A stretch of DNA of 36,944 nucleotides, taken from assembly GCA_022842165.1 (NCBI GenBank), contig JALHQC010000041.1, positions 1-36,944 of the forward strand. The letters run 5' to 3'. Numbering within the stretch: the first letter of the stretch is position 1; the number at the start of each line of letters is the position of its first letter. Under the pieces are notes generated by a model, which saw nothing but the letters and a program-made list of their open reading frames with translations, ran no database searches and was not told the DNA's origin. The stretch comes from a bacterium. Its GTDB lineage: Bacteria > Pseudomonadota > Alphaproteobacteria > Rhizobiales > Aestuariivirgaceae. Positions 8,983 to 17,544 of the stretch are shown here, piece by piece. Made by a program: the position numbers and the translations under genes.

Positions 8983-10680
8983 TCAGTCGACGGACTTCAT
9001 CACGCCGCGCTCATGATCGCCGGAATAGATCTTGAAGCGGCCGATCTTCCGTTCTTCCACATAGCGCTTCACCATGCTGCGCGTGGTGTCGTCGGGCAGC
9101 TTGTCCCAGGGAATATTCTCGAAGCTCGCCAGCACGGTGCGCCCGCGGGCATGCAGCAGCGCTTCGCCCCGGTAATAGATGCACTGTTCCTGGGTCTTCG
9201 GATTTTCAAACACGGCAAAGAGGAATCCCAGCGTCGCGTCGATTCCCTCGCGCGCCAGATGAGCGTGAAGCTGCGAGGCGCTGCCGTTGACGCCGCTCCG
9301 CCCCACCTCCGGCAGCGACAATCCACCAGGCCTGCCATCCGGCATCAGCACCAGGCGACCCTCGTTCTCGAGGATGGCACCCACGATCGTGCGGCTTGAC
9401 GAAGTCGCGGCATTGACCGCCGCCTGCTCGAGGCCAAGCGTGATGTAGCCCCCGCGCGCATAGCCCAGCGGATTGGCGTCCGTATAGGAGAAGGCTTCGA
9501 TATGACCCATCAGGATGATGTGGTCGCCCGCATCGATCACCTGGTATCGCGCGCAGTCGAACCAGGCGGCCGACCCCTCGATCAGCGGATTGCCGAAAGG
9601 CCCCGCATGCCATTTCGCGGCCTCGAACTTGTCCGGCCGTTTCGAGGCGAAAAGCACCGATGTGTCCTTCTGCGCCTCCGACAGGATGTTGACGGCAAAG
9701 CCTTTGGCGCGCTGGAAGATGTCCATGCTGGCAGCGCTCTTGCCAATGCAGATCAGCAGCAGCGGCGGCTCGATTGAGACGGAGGTGAAGCTGTTCGCCG
9801 TGAAGCCGCGGGGCTGGCCGTCGACGCCGGCTGTCGTCACGATGGTGACGCCCGTCATGAAGCTGCCGAAGGCGGTGCGGAGTTCCCGCGCCTCGAAGGG
9901 GCTGAGGCGCTGGCCGAGGAAATTCTTCAGCAATGCATTGGTTTCATCCGCGGCGGTCAGCGGCATCATGTGCCGCGCACCGGCGATCACCGCGCTCCGC
10001 CCGCGGATGGCGCCTGCCGCCATTGCCTCTGCCATGGCGGGTGTCGAATTGGCATCAAGCTCGCCCGTGGCAAACAGGGCAGGGCAGAGAATGCCGGAAA
10101 GCCTGCCCGAATAGGCACGGTCGGCCGAGGCAAAGATCCGGTAGGCGGCGGCATAGCCCACAGGGTCCACCGCCTCCAGCCATCGCTCTACCTGCTCGCG
10201 AAGCGGGGTGAGTTCCGATCCGAACCAGCGGGTGAGTGCAGGCTCCGCATCGATTGCTGCACCCCCTGCAATCTCCGCAGCGCGCGCCTCCACAGCCTTT
10301 CGCGCGGCATCGTCGCGTTCGTGAACCGAATTCAGCACGGCGAGACGCCGCACCCGCTGCGGCTTGGCAATCGCAAGCCCCATGGCGACGAGGCCGCCCA
10401 TCGAATGGCCCACCACATTGGCCTGCGCAATTCCAAGATCGTCGAGAAGCCGCCGCGCCTGCTGCACATAGTCTTCAAGCGCCGCGTTTTCCGGCGGCGG
10501 CGCGCTCGAGCCATGGCCGAACATATCGAGCGCGATCACCCGGTGCGTGGCGGCGAAAGCCTTGATCTGCGGCGCCCAGGCATCGGCATTGAGGCCCACG
10601 CCATGGATGAGGAGCAGGGCCTCGCCCTCGCCCTTCTCGATATAGCTCGTGCCGCCGAGGCTCTTGCGGATGTCAGACAT
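8983..10680 (-). CDS. Three-domain fusion: alpha/beta hydrolase, flavin reductase, Nudix-like C-terminal domain
   Basis: One uninterrupted 565-residue frame joins three folds. Residues 1-255 are an alpha/beta hydrolase: oxyanion LLIHGVGLNADAW, nucleophile Ser93 in GHSMGG, Asp209 in GELDANS and His237 in AGARHMM. Residues 262-430 are a flavin-reductase-like FMN-binding split barrel (RTAFGSFMTGVTIVTT, GFTANSFTSVSIEPPLLLICI, then NILSEAQ). Residues 431-565 look like a Nudix fold (GAILENEGRLVLMPDG, GGLSLPEVG) but lack the catalytic REUXEEXGU box. The frame stays open upstream into the permease gene, but the ATG at 10680 begins hydrolase sequence. It follows the ABC permease by 110 bases on the same strand. 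Reaction unknown; a coupled ester or ring hydrolysis with flavin chemistry is speculation. Confidence 0.85.
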   Translation of the reverse strand: MSDIRKSLGGTSYIEKGEGEALLLIHGVGLNADAWAPQIKAFAATHRVIALDMFGHGSSAPPPENAALEDYVQQARRLLDDLGIAQANVVGHSMGGLVAMGLAIAKPQRVRRLAVLNSVHERDDAARKAVEARAAEIAGGAAIDAEPALTRWFGSELTPLREQVERWLEAVDPVGYAAAYRIFASADRAYSGRLSGILCPALFATGELDANSTPAMAEAMAAGAIRGRSAVIAGARHMMPLTAADETNALLKNFLGQRLSPFEARELRTAFGSFMTGVTIVTTAGVDGQPRGFTANSFTSVSIEPPLLLICIGKSAASMDIFQRAKGFAVNILSEAQKDTSVLFASKRPDKFEAAKWHAGPFGNPLIEGSAAWFDCARYQVIDAGDHIILMGHIEAFSYTDANPLGYARGGYITLGLEQAAVNAATSSSRTIVGAILENEGRLVLMPDGRPGGLSLPEVGRSGVNGSASQLHAHLAREGIDATLGFLFAVFENPKTQEQCIYYRGEALLHARGRTVLASFENIPWDKLPDDTTRSMVKRYVEERKIGRFKIYSGDHERGVMKSVD

Positions 10681-10790
10681 TGCGGGTCCGTCGCGTTCCT
10701 GAAAATTGGCCCGCACCGGTTGAACAGCACCGGCGCCACCTCTTTCTAGGAGGTTACGGAACCCCGTCAAGGCAGGTGATCGGCCGCTTC

Positions 10791-11867
10791 TCAGTCGAGG
10801 TTCGACTGCCGCTCCTTCAACACCTGCGCATAGACGTTGATGATGAGCGCCGCCAGCAGGATCAGGCCGCGGATCAGGATCTTGAGGAACGAGTCGATCT
10901 GGATATGGTCGAGCCCGTTGTTGACGACGCCCAGCACCAGAAGCCCGATGATGGTGTTGCCGATGCCGCCCCGCCCGCCAAACAGCGACGTGCCGCCGAC
11001 CACCACGGCAGCGATGGCATCGAGCAGGAACGAGTCGAACTGGTTCTGCTGCGCCGAGCCGAAATAGGCGACACCCAGCATGCCGGCAACACCCGAACAC
11101 ACCGCGCAAATGACCATTACCGAGCCGATGATGAACTTGACGTTCACGCCCGAATACTCCGCCGCCTCACGGTTGCCGCCCACCATGTAGATGTAGCGGC
11201 CATAGCGCGTGTATTTCAGGACGAGGTGGCCGACGAGCAGGAACACGAGACAGACGATGATCGTCCAGCCGATGGGGATGAACATCGCCTTGCCCGCGGC
11301 ATCGATGCCGAGCGGGATCGAGAAGGCCGTGCCGGAGCCGAGCGTGGTGATGAGCTCGGGATAGTTATAGGCGATCTGCCCGCGCACCAGCATGGCGGAC
11401 ACGCCATTGGCGATCTGCATCATCGCCAGCGTCATGATGAAGGAGGGAATGCCGATGATGGTCATGCCGCCGGCGGTCACGAGGCCGAAGGCCAGTGCCG
11501 CGGCAAGTGCGAGAATGATGGCGATGGCACCGGGGACGGCGACGCTGCCGTTGGCGATGTTCACATAGTCTGGCTGGATGGTGAAGAAGGCGACCGTGAT
11601 GCCCACCGCATTGGCGACCGCCGCCACCGAGAGATCGATCTCTGCGGTGAGAATCACATAGGTGAGGCCCACGGCGATGATGCCGGTGATCGACAATTGC
11701 CGGATGATATTCAGCGCGTTGTCGAGCGAGAAGAATGAATTGCTCGCGAAACTGAAGAAGATGACGAGCGCCACCAGCGTGAACACCGGCGCGATGTTAC
11801 GCAGCTGGTCCGCCAGAAAGCGCTTGAGGTTGAACTTGGGGCGGGCAACAACTTCAGCCGTCGACAT
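10791..11867 (-). CDS. Sugar ABC transporter permease (RbsC/XylH type)
   Basis: The 358-residue inner-membrane protein has about eight to ten hydrophobic helices and the BPD_transp_2 features of ribose/xylose-type permeases: GIIAVGLTYVILTAEIDLSV near residue 65, GIPSFIMTLAMM, the TRYGRYIYMVGGNREAAEYSGV loop that contacts the ATPase, and VVGGTSLFGGRGGIGNTIIG. It forms the channel of an importer together with the ATPase (gap 30 bases) and the binding protein upstream. The sugar cannot be read from the permease. The order binding protein, ATPase, permease on one strand is the normal three-gene operon. Confidence 0.94.
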   Translation of the reverse strand: MSTAEVVARPKFNLKRFLADQLRNIAPVFTLVALVIFFSFASNSFFSLDNALNIIRQLSITGIIAVGLTYVILTAEIDLSVAAVANAVGITVAFFTIQPDYVNIANGSVAVPGAIAIILALAAALAFGLVTAGGMTIIGIPSFIMTLAMMQIANGVSAMLVRGQIAYNYPELITTLGSGTAFSIPLGIDAAGKAMFIPIGWTIIVCLVFLLVGHLVLKYTRYGRYIYMVGGNREAAEYSGVNVKFIIGSVMVICAVCSGVAGMLGVAYFGSAQQNQFDSFLLDAIAAVVVGGTSLFGGRGGIGNTIIGLLVLGVVNNGLDHIQIDSFLKILIRGLILLAALIINVYAQVLKERQSNLD

Positions 11868-11897
11868 TGGTCTTCTATTCCCTTTGTTTCATGGCGA

Positions 11898-13415
11898 TCA
11901 TGCCGCTGCCAGCAGATCGGCCTTTTCGATGTGACCCGTGGAAAATTCGCGCGCCACGGTTCCCTTCTTGATCACCGTCACCCGGTCGGCCAGCGTCAGG
12001 ATGGTTTCGGGCTCGGTCGACAGCACCAGAATGGCGACACCCTTGTCGCGCAGGGATTTGACGATGCGGATCACATCTTCCTTCGCACCCACATCCATGC
12101 CGCGCGTCGGCTCGGCGAGGATCAGCACGCGCGGCAGATGCGTCAGCCACTTGGCCAGCGCCACCTTCTGCTGGTTGCCGCCCGACAGCGAGCCGAGCGC
12201 GATGCCGGTGCGCGGCGGCCTGATCTGCAAATCCTTGATATGGGCTTCGGTGATCTTCTTTTCCGCTGCGGGCTTCACCAGCAGCCGGTGAATGCGGTCG
12301 AGAATGGCGATCGAGACGTTCTTGAAAACGGGCTCGGTGCGGAACAGCATCATGCGCCGGTTTTCCGGCACGAAGGCGATGCCGGCCTTGCGCGCCGCCG
12401 CGGTCGAGCGGAACTTCACCGGCTTGCCGTCGAGCTTGAGGCCCCCGCGCCGCAGCGGCAGCTTGCCGAACAGCGCGCGCGCCAGTTCGATCTGCCCCGA
12501 GCCCATGAAGCCATAAACGCCGGTGATCTCACCAGCGCGGAGGTCTATCGAGAAATCGCGAAGCGAGCGCCCGTCGCTCACCCCTTCGACCGACAGCACC
12601 ACGGGCTTCTGGTCATCGCCCTTGAGCTCGGCGTCCTCGCCCATGTGCATGCCCTTCGACCCACGTCCGATCATGTGCGAGATGATCGAATCCTTGGTGA
12701 GGTTCACCGTATCCTCGGTGATGACCTTTTGCCCGTTGCGGAATACCGTGACGCGGTCCGAAATCGCCACCACATCATCGAGGAAGTGCGAGATGAAAAT
12801 GATCGAGCGGCCTTCGCTGCGGAGCCTGCGCAGCACGTCGAAAAGCTGTTTCACTTCCGGTGGCGAGAGCGCGGAGGTCGGCTCGTCAAGAATGATGATC
12901 TGCGCGCCCGAGAACAGCACGCGCGACAATTCCACAAGCTGCTGCAACCCGACGGGGAGCGAGCCCATGGTGGTGGTGGGATCGATATCGAGGCCCAGGC
13001 TGGCGATGAGCTTCTTCGCCTCGCGGTTCATCTTCGCCCAATCGACAGTGCCGATGGACGTCAGGGGCTGGGTGCCGAGGAAGACGTTCTCGGCGACCGT
13101 GAGATCGGGAACGATCGAGAGTTCCTGGTGCACCATGCCGATCGAATTGGCCAGCGCGTCGCCCGCCGAGCGCAGCCGCACCTCGCGGCCCTTGATCTTC
13201 ATGGTACCGTCGAATTCATGGTGCACGCCGGCGATGATCTTCATCATCGTCGACTTCCCCGCGCCATTCTCGCCGACGAGGCCGTGGATTTCCCCGGGAA
13301 AGAGCGAGAAGCTCACATCCTTCAGCGCAAGCACGCCGCCGAAATGCTTCGACACGTTTGAAAGTTCGAGCAGGGGCTCCTGGCCCCCGCTCGCTTCGGT
13401 GTTGTGGTCCGGCAT
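11898..13415 (-). CDS. Sugar ABC transporter ATP-binding protein with two nucleotide-binding domains (RbsA/XylG type)
   Basis: The 505-residue cytosolic subunit carries two ABC domains. The first has an intact Walker A (GENGAGKSTMMK, about 51-62), a signature variant LPVGLQQLVELSR and Walker B (IIILDEPTSAL). The second has the weakened Walker A typical of this family (GFMGSGQIELA), a canonical LSGGNQQKVALAKWL signature and Walker B (VLILAEPTRG, with Ala in place of the usual Asp before the Glu). One functional and one degenerate site is normal for RbsA-like proteins. It starts 11 bases after the binding-protein gene ends and powers sugar import through the permease. Confidence 0.95.
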   Translation of the reverse strand: MPDHNTEASGGQEPLLELSNVSKHFGGVLALKDVSFSLFPGEIHGLVGENGAGKSTMMKIIAGVHHEFDGTMKIKGREVRLRSAGDALANSIGMVHQELSIVPDLTVAENVFLGTQPLTSIGTVDWAKMNREAKKLIASLGLDIDPTTTMGSLPVGLQQLVELSRVLFSGAQIIILDEPTSALSPPEVKQLFDVLRRLRSEGRSIIFISHFLDDVVAISDRVTVFRNGQKVITEDTVNLTKDSIISHMIGRGSKGMHMGEDAELKGDDQKPVVLSVEGVSDGRSLRDFSIDLRAGEITGVYGFMGSGQIELARALFGKLPLRRGGLKLDGKPVKFRSTAAARKAGIAFVPENRRMMLFRTEPVFKNVSIAILDRIHRLLVKPAAEKKITEAHIKDLQIRPPRTGIALGSLSGGNQQKVALAKWLTHLPRVLILAEPTRGMDVGAKEDVIRIVKSLRDKGVAILVLSTEPETILTLADRVTVIKKGTVAREFSTGHIEKADLLAAA

Positions 13416-13426
13416 GTGTTCCGAAA

Positions 13427-14452
13427 TCAGATCAGGAAGTTCTTCTGCAGCCAGAGGTGGCCGGCCGCCGTTTCCTTGGTGATGACCGGGCCGTCCGCGA
13501 GGATAAAGTCCGGAATGTCCTTGCCGGCCATCTCGCCGCCCTGGACGGCAGCGACACCAGCAGCCACTGCCCAGCCGTGAATGCGGCAGGACGGATTGCG
13601 CACGGTGGCAACCATCACGCCTTCGAGCACGGCGTTGACAGCAGGCGCCATGGCGTCGACGCCGGCGATCAGGATATCCGTGCGGTTCTTGGCCTTCATG
13701 ACGTTGTGCGCGGCAAGCGCCATGTCGTCATTGTGGAAGAAGGCACCCTTGATGTCCGGGTACTGGGTGAGCAGCGAGTCCCAGATGCGGGCAACCTTGG
13801 TCACGTCCCAATCGGCGGGCTGCTCGTCGAGTAGCTTGATGTTGGCGTTGCCATCGATCACCTGGTGGAAGCCCTTGGCGCGGCCCTGTGCGCCGGAATG
13901 GCCGAGCGCGCCTTGTGTCATCACCATGTTGCCCGCACCGCCAATGGCGTTGACGAGCGCGGAACTGACGACCGAGCCCATCATGATGTTGTCGGGCGCA
14001 ATGAAGGTGTGCAGCGGAACCGTTCCCGGAGGAGCAACCAGCGTGTCCATGGCGATGACGGGCGAACCGGCGTCGATCATCTTCTTGATCGGGTCGGTCA
14101 GCGTGCCGATGCCGAAGGTCTGGATCGCCACGAAGTCCCACTTCTGGGACGCCATGTTGTCGATCGCCGCGCGCTGCTTCGTTGCCGAGAGTTCACCGTC
14201 GAACCAGGTGATCTCGACATTCATCAGCTTGCCCCAGGCTTCGGCTGCCTGCTTGCCCTGTGCGCACCAGGTGGCCTGGAGGCCGGCGTTCGAGAACGCG
14301 GCCTTCATCGGCTTGCCGGCGGGTGCAAGAGCCTGCGCCATGGCGGGATCGAAACCGGCATCGGCGAGAAGTACGGCACCCAGCGCGGTTGCGCCGAGCT
14401 TCTTGAAAACGTCGCGGCGTGTCGCCGCTTCCTTGATGAGATCATTGAGCAT
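13427..14452 (-). CDS. Sugar ABC transporter substrate-binding protein, Tat-exported
   Basis: The 341-residue periplasmic binding protein belongs to the RbsB-like type I fold (Peripla_BP_4). The N terminus reads TRRDVFKKLG followed by a hydrophobic stretch and an Ala-x-Ala-like site near residue 40, so export is probably by the twin-arginine route, which is less usual for sugar-binding proteins. The mature domain shows AIDNMASQKWDFVAIQTFG, SPVIAMDTLV and GAFFHNDDMALAAHNVMKA, the usual ligand-contact loops. A strong GGAGGAGG ribosome site precedes the ATG. It is the first gene of the importer operon and faces mtnK across a 273-base gap. The ligand may be a pentose or methylthioribose (inference from neighbours only). 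Confidence 0.93.
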   Translation of the reverse strand: MLNDLIKEAATRRDVFKKLGATALGAVLLADAGFDPAMAQALAPAGKPMKAAFSNAGLQATWCAQGKQAAEAWGKLMNVEITWFDGELSATKQRAAIDNMASQKWDFVAIQTFGIGTLTDPIKKMIDAGSPVIAMDTLVAPPGTVPLHTFIAPDNIMMGSVVSSALVNAIGGAGNMVMTQGALGHSGAQGRAKGFHQVIDGNANIKLLDEQPADWDVTKVARIWDSLLTQYPDIKGAFFHNDDMALAAHNVMKAKNRTDILIAGVDAMAPAVNAVLEGVMVATVRNPSCRIHGWAVAAGVAAVQGGEMAGKDIPDFILADGPVITKETAAGHLWLQKNFLI

Positions 14453-14588
14453 TGCGTTGGTCCTCCTCCAGGCTCATGTAACGTTCAGCATCCCTGTGCA
14501 TCCGGTGTCGCGCCTAAGCGATTGGACTTCTTCTGGAAGATGCCGATGGGCGGGACCATCACTCAGCGCACGGAGTTTGTCCAGAGCC

Positions 14589-14601
14589 ATTGTATGACAA
14601 T
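14589..14601. promoter_or_regulatory. Perfect 13-base palindrome, possible GntR-type operator
   Basis: ATTGTATGACAAT is a perfect inverted repeat (arms ATTGT and ACAAT around ATG). It lies in the divergent gap between the sugar-binding-protein gene and mtnK, 137 bases from the former and 125 from the latter. The pattern TTGT-n3-ACAA resembles operators of FadR-subfamily GntR regulators (family knowledge). No GntR gene lies in the window, so the regulator is unknown. The rest of the 14453-14725 gap showed no clear promoter boxes or SAM-riboswitch structure by eye. Confidence 0.4.
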
Positions 14602-14725
14602 TGCAGATGTTGCAGGGCGGCATTGCTGTGCACATGCGAAATCTTCATGAGCACGCCCTCGCATCTTGCATTTGCCGCGCGATTTGCTGTGATAGTGCAG
14701 TTCAACCCTCATCAAAGTGCATGAC

Positions 14726-16015
14726 ATGTCTGCAACAATCGAAACCCGCAAGGGCTACGCGCCGCAAACCCCGGCAACACTTGCTGCCTATCTTTCGGGC
14801 ATTCCCGCAGTTCGCATGATTCTCGGCGGCGAGCCCGCGCAGTGGCGCGTCACCGAAGTGGGCGACGGCAATCTCAATCTCGTGTTCATCGTCAAGGGGC
14901 CGTCAGACGGCGTGGCGGTGAAGCAGGCATTGCCCTATGTGCGGCTGGTGGGCGAAAGCTGGCCCCTGCCGCTGTCGCGCGCGCATTACGAGCACATGGC
15001 ACTGACCGAGCAGGCGCGGCTGACGGGCAGGCTGGTGCCGGCCATTCATCACTATGACGAAAAGCTTGCATTGATCGTGATGGAATTGCTGGAGCCGCAC
15101 ATCATCATGCGGCGCGGCATGATCGCGGCCACCATCTATCCAAAATTTGCCGATGATATTTCAACTTTCATGGCGCGCACCTTGTACTTCACCTCCGATC
15201 TCGCGCTGACGGCGGAGAAGAAGAAGGCGATGATCGCGGCCTTTGCCGGCAACACCGCGCTGTGCAAGATCACCGAGGACCTGATCTTCACCGATCCTTA
15301 CCGCGTGGCCGAATTGAACCGCTGGACCTCGCCGCAGCTCGACCCCTATGCCGCGCGCTGGCGTGAGGATGTCGAACTGAAAGTCGCGGTGTCGCGCCTG
15401 AAGCTCAAGTTCCTGTCGTCCGCCGAAGCCATGCTGCATGGCGACCTGCACACGGGCTCGGTCATGCTGACGCCGGAGGATACCCGCATCATCGACCCCG
15501 AATTTGCCTTCATGGGGCCGATGGGCTTTGACGTCGGCGCAGTAATCGCCAATTTCCTCATCAACTATTTCTCGCATGACGGCCATGAGGAGCGGCCGGG
15601 CGAGCGCGACAAGTACCGCGAGCGCGTGCTGGCGATGATGGAGCAGATCTGGACCGGCTTCCGTGCCAAGTTCCTCGACCTCTGGCGCCAGAACCCGACG
15701 GGCGATGCCTATCCGCCTTCGCTGTTTGCAGGCGAGGCAGGCGCCGCCGCGCTGGAAGCCGAGCGCCAGGCCTATATGGACCGCTTGTGGACCGACACGC
15801 TGGGCTTTGCCGCAGCCAAGATGATCCGCCGCATCCTGGGCCTTGCCCACAACATCGATCTCGAACTCATCACCGACAAGGACCGCCGCGCCACCTGCGA
15901 AGCGAGAGCCCTGACGCTGGCGCGCGACATGATGGTGCATACGGGAGATTACACGTCGATAGTCATCGTCGCCGAAGCAGCCCGCAAGGTGCGAAGTGAG
16001 ATGAAGAGCTATTGA
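14726..16015 (+). CDS. mtnK: S-methyl-5-thioribose kinase
   Basis: MtnK phosphorylates 5-methylthioribose to its 1-phosphate in salvage of the methylthioadenosine made from SAM. The 429-residue protein is of normal length and has the aminoglycoside-phosphotransferase-like fold: glycine loop VGDGNLNLVFIV (46-57), brace region VMELLEPHIIMRRG, catalytic loop HGDLHTGS (238-245) and metal motif IDPEFAF (256-262), all characteristic of MtnK. I chose the ATG at 14726; an in-frame GTG at 14717 is also possible, and neither has a strong ribosome site. It is convergent with mtnA, whose enzyme uses its product, and divergent from the sugar importer. Such an arrangement would suit uptake and use of external methylthioribose (inference). 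Confidence 0.95.
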   Translation: MSATIETRKGYAPQTPATLAAYLSGIPAVRMILGGEPAQWRVTEVGDGNLNLVFIVKGPSDGVAVKQALPYVRLVGESWPLPLSRAHYEHMALTEQARLTGRLVPAIHHYDEKLALIVMELLEPHIIMRRGMIAATIYPKFADDISTFMARTLYFTSDLALTAEKKKAMIAAFAGNTALCKITEDLIFTDPYRVAELNRWTSPQLDPYAARWREDVELKVAVSRLKLKFLSSAEAMLHGDLHTGSVMLTPEDTRIIDPEFAFMGPMGFDVGAVIANFLINYFSHDGHEERPGERDKYRERVLAMMEQIWTGFRAKFLDLWRQNPTGDAYPPSLFAGEAGAAALEAERQAYMDRLWTDTLGFAAAKMIRRILGLAHNIDLELITDKDRRATCEARALTLARDMMVHTGDYTSIVIVAEAARKVRSEMKSY

Positions 16016-16018
16016 GTT

Positions 16019-16140
16019 CCCCCTCTCCCCTTGCGGGAGAGGGTGTCATGCGGAACGCATGACGGGTGAGGGGTCTTTCGATAGCCGTTACCCCTCATCC
16101 GGCGCGTTCCGCGCCACCTTCTCCCGCAAGGGGGGGAGGG
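16019..16140. repeat. Long palindromic intergenic repeat (REP-like), between convergent mtnK and mtnA
   Basis: The left arm (16019-16063) and right arm (16091-16140) share inverted segments: a CCCTCTCCCCTTGCGGGAGA-like arm against TTCTCCCGCAAGGGGGGAG, and a GGGTGAGGGG end against CCCCTCATCC. Internal small hairpins (CATGCGGAACGCATG, GGCGCGTTCCGCGCC) sit within each arm. It fills nearly all of the space between the convergent stop codons and probably acts as a bidirectional terminator or mRNA end. It differs in sequence from the repeat at 2837-2930. Confidence 0.8.
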
Positions 16141-16145
16141 AAAAA

Positions 16146-17240
16146 TCAGATTCTCTCTGGAAACGCCGTCGCGATCGCCTCGCGGTTCGCCGCGATCACG
16201 CCGCGCTCGGTGATGAGGCCGGTCACATATTTCGCAGGCGTCACGTCGAAGGCATAATTCGCGACCTTTGAGCCCTTCGGCACGATCTCGACCGTTTCGA
16301 TGCGCCCGTCGCCGGTGCGGCCCGTCATGTGCGACACTTCATGGCCCGAACGCTGCTCGATGGGGATTTCCTTCACTCCATCGACCACCTGGAAGTCGAT
16401 CGTCGGCGAGGGCAGCGCCACATAGAAGGGCACGCCATTGTCATGTGCGGCGAGAGCCTTGAGGTACGTGCCGATCTTGTTGCAAACGTCACCCTGCGCC
16501 GTCGTCCGGTCGGTGCCGACGATCGCCATGTCGACGAGGCCATGCTGCATCAGGTGGCCTCCCGTGTTGTCGGGTATCACCGTATGCGGCACGCCATGGT
16601 GCAGCAGTTCCCATGCGGTGAGCGATGCGCCCTGGTTCCGCGGCCTGGTCTCATCCACCCACACATGGATGGGAAGGCCCTTGTCATGCGCGGTATAGAT
16701 CGGCGCCGTCGCCGTGCCCCAGTCCACTGTGGCGAGCCAGCCGGCATTGCAGTGGGTGAGGATGTTGATGACGGCACCCGGTTCCTTCTGCGCCGCAATC
16801 CCGGCGATGATCTCGAGGCCATTGCGCCCGATCGCCTGGTTGATGGCGACATCCTCGTCGGCGATCCCGGCGGCGCGCGCGTAAGCCGCCGCGGCGCGCG
16901 AGGATGGCGGCAGCGGCTTCAGAACCCGCGTCATTTCGTCCAGCGCCCACTTCAGGTTGATGGCAGTGGGCCGTGTGGCGACCAGAAGCTCGTAGGCCTG
17001 CCGCAGCGCCTGGTCGGAAGCATCCTGCCGCATCGCCAGCGCCATGCCATAGGCGGCGGTCACCCCGATCAGCGGCGCGCCCCTCACCAGCATGTCCTTG
17101 ATCGCAACCGCTGCGTCCTCGGCTGTCCGCAAGGTCACCGTTTCGAACACATGCGGAAACTTCGTCTGGTCGATGATGTCGACCGCCCAGCCATTCTCGT
17201 TGAGCCAGATGGTGCGGTAGTGCCGTCCATTCACGTTCAT
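16146..17240 (-). CDS. mtnA: S-methyl-5-thioribose-1-phosphate isomerase
   Basis: MtnA converts 5-methylthioribose 1-phosphate to methylthioribulose 1-phosphate. The 364-residue protein is of standard length. It shows the substrate loop [14 protein letters not shown] (52-65), the catalytic Cys164 in [11 protein letters not shown] and the catalytic Asp244 in [19 protein letters not shown], which distinguish MtnA from eIF2B-type relatives. The ATG at 17240 begins family-like sequence; the frame extends upstream to 17324 without it. It is convergent with mtnK. No later salvage genes (mtnB, mtnC, mtnD, or a class II aldolase of the alternative shunt) are in the window. Confidence 0.96.
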   Translation of the reverse strand: MNVNGRHYRTIWLNENGWAVDIIDQTKFPHVFETVTLRTAEDAAVAIKDMLVRGAPLIGVTAAYGMALAMRQDASDQALRQAYELLVATRPTAINLKWALDEMTRVLKPLPPSSRAAAAYARAAGIADEDVAINQAIGRNGLEIIAGIAAQKEPGAVINILTHCNAGWLATVDWGTATAPIYTAHDKGLPIHVWVDETRPRNQGASLTAWELLHHGVPHTVIPDNTGGHLMQHGLVDMAIVGTDRTTAQGDVCNKIGTYLKALAAHDNGVPFYVALPSPTIDFQVVDGVKEIPIEQRSGHEVSHMTGRTGDGRIETVEIVPKGSKVANYAFDVTPAKYVTGLITERGVIAANREAIATAFPERI

Positions 17241-17290
17241 TGCCGAAATCCTCCAATCGCGCCCGAGTCTGGAGGAACGGCGATGAACAA

Positions 17291-17464
17291 TCAATCTCCC
17301 GATGGATCTTCGAGCTTTTCCCAATGTCCGGGCCCGCGCCGCTTGCCGCCCTGCGCCACGTCCTCGTCCTTGCCGTCGCTACCATTGCCGCCGCGGTTTT
17401 CCGTCTCGCGTGGCCGCTTGCGGTCGTTGGCCCTGCTCGGCGTCTCTCGGGTCTGGTTCTTCAT
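17291..17464 (-). CDS. Small highly hydrophilic protein (57 aa), unrecognised
   Basis: A strong ribosome site AGGAAGGAAG (minus strand, 17480-17471) lies six bases before the ATG at 17464. The frame encodes 57 residues rich in Arg, Lys, Glu, Gly and Asn, with no hydrophobic core ([18 protein letters not shown] in the middle and [12 protein letters not shown] at the end). Such composition suggests an intrinsically disordered, possibly nucleic-acid-binding or stress-related protein. It lies 50 bases upstream of mtnA on the same strand and could share its transcript. I do not recognise the family; gene status rests on the start signal and the distinct composition. Confidence 0.55.
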   Translation of the reverse strand: MKNQTRETPSRANDRKRPRETENRGGNGSDGKDEDVAQGGKRRGPGHWEKLEDPSGD

Positions 17465-17544
17465 GGCGGTCTTCCTTCCTGGAATGCGCCATGCCAACAG
17501 CTCAACCGCTGGCGAAGTTCCCCATCACGCTGCGGCGATATGGA

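Noticed and set aside
10681-11109. Upstream extension of the hydrolase/flavin-reductase frame into the permease gene
   Set aside because: The region encodes a complete permease in another frame; the fusion protein's hydrolase sequence begins at the ATG ending at 10680.
14453-14725. SAM-responsive riboswitch upstream of mtnK
   Set aside because: No SAM-II-like or other known aptamer pattern could be recognised by eye; a covariance-model search would be needed.
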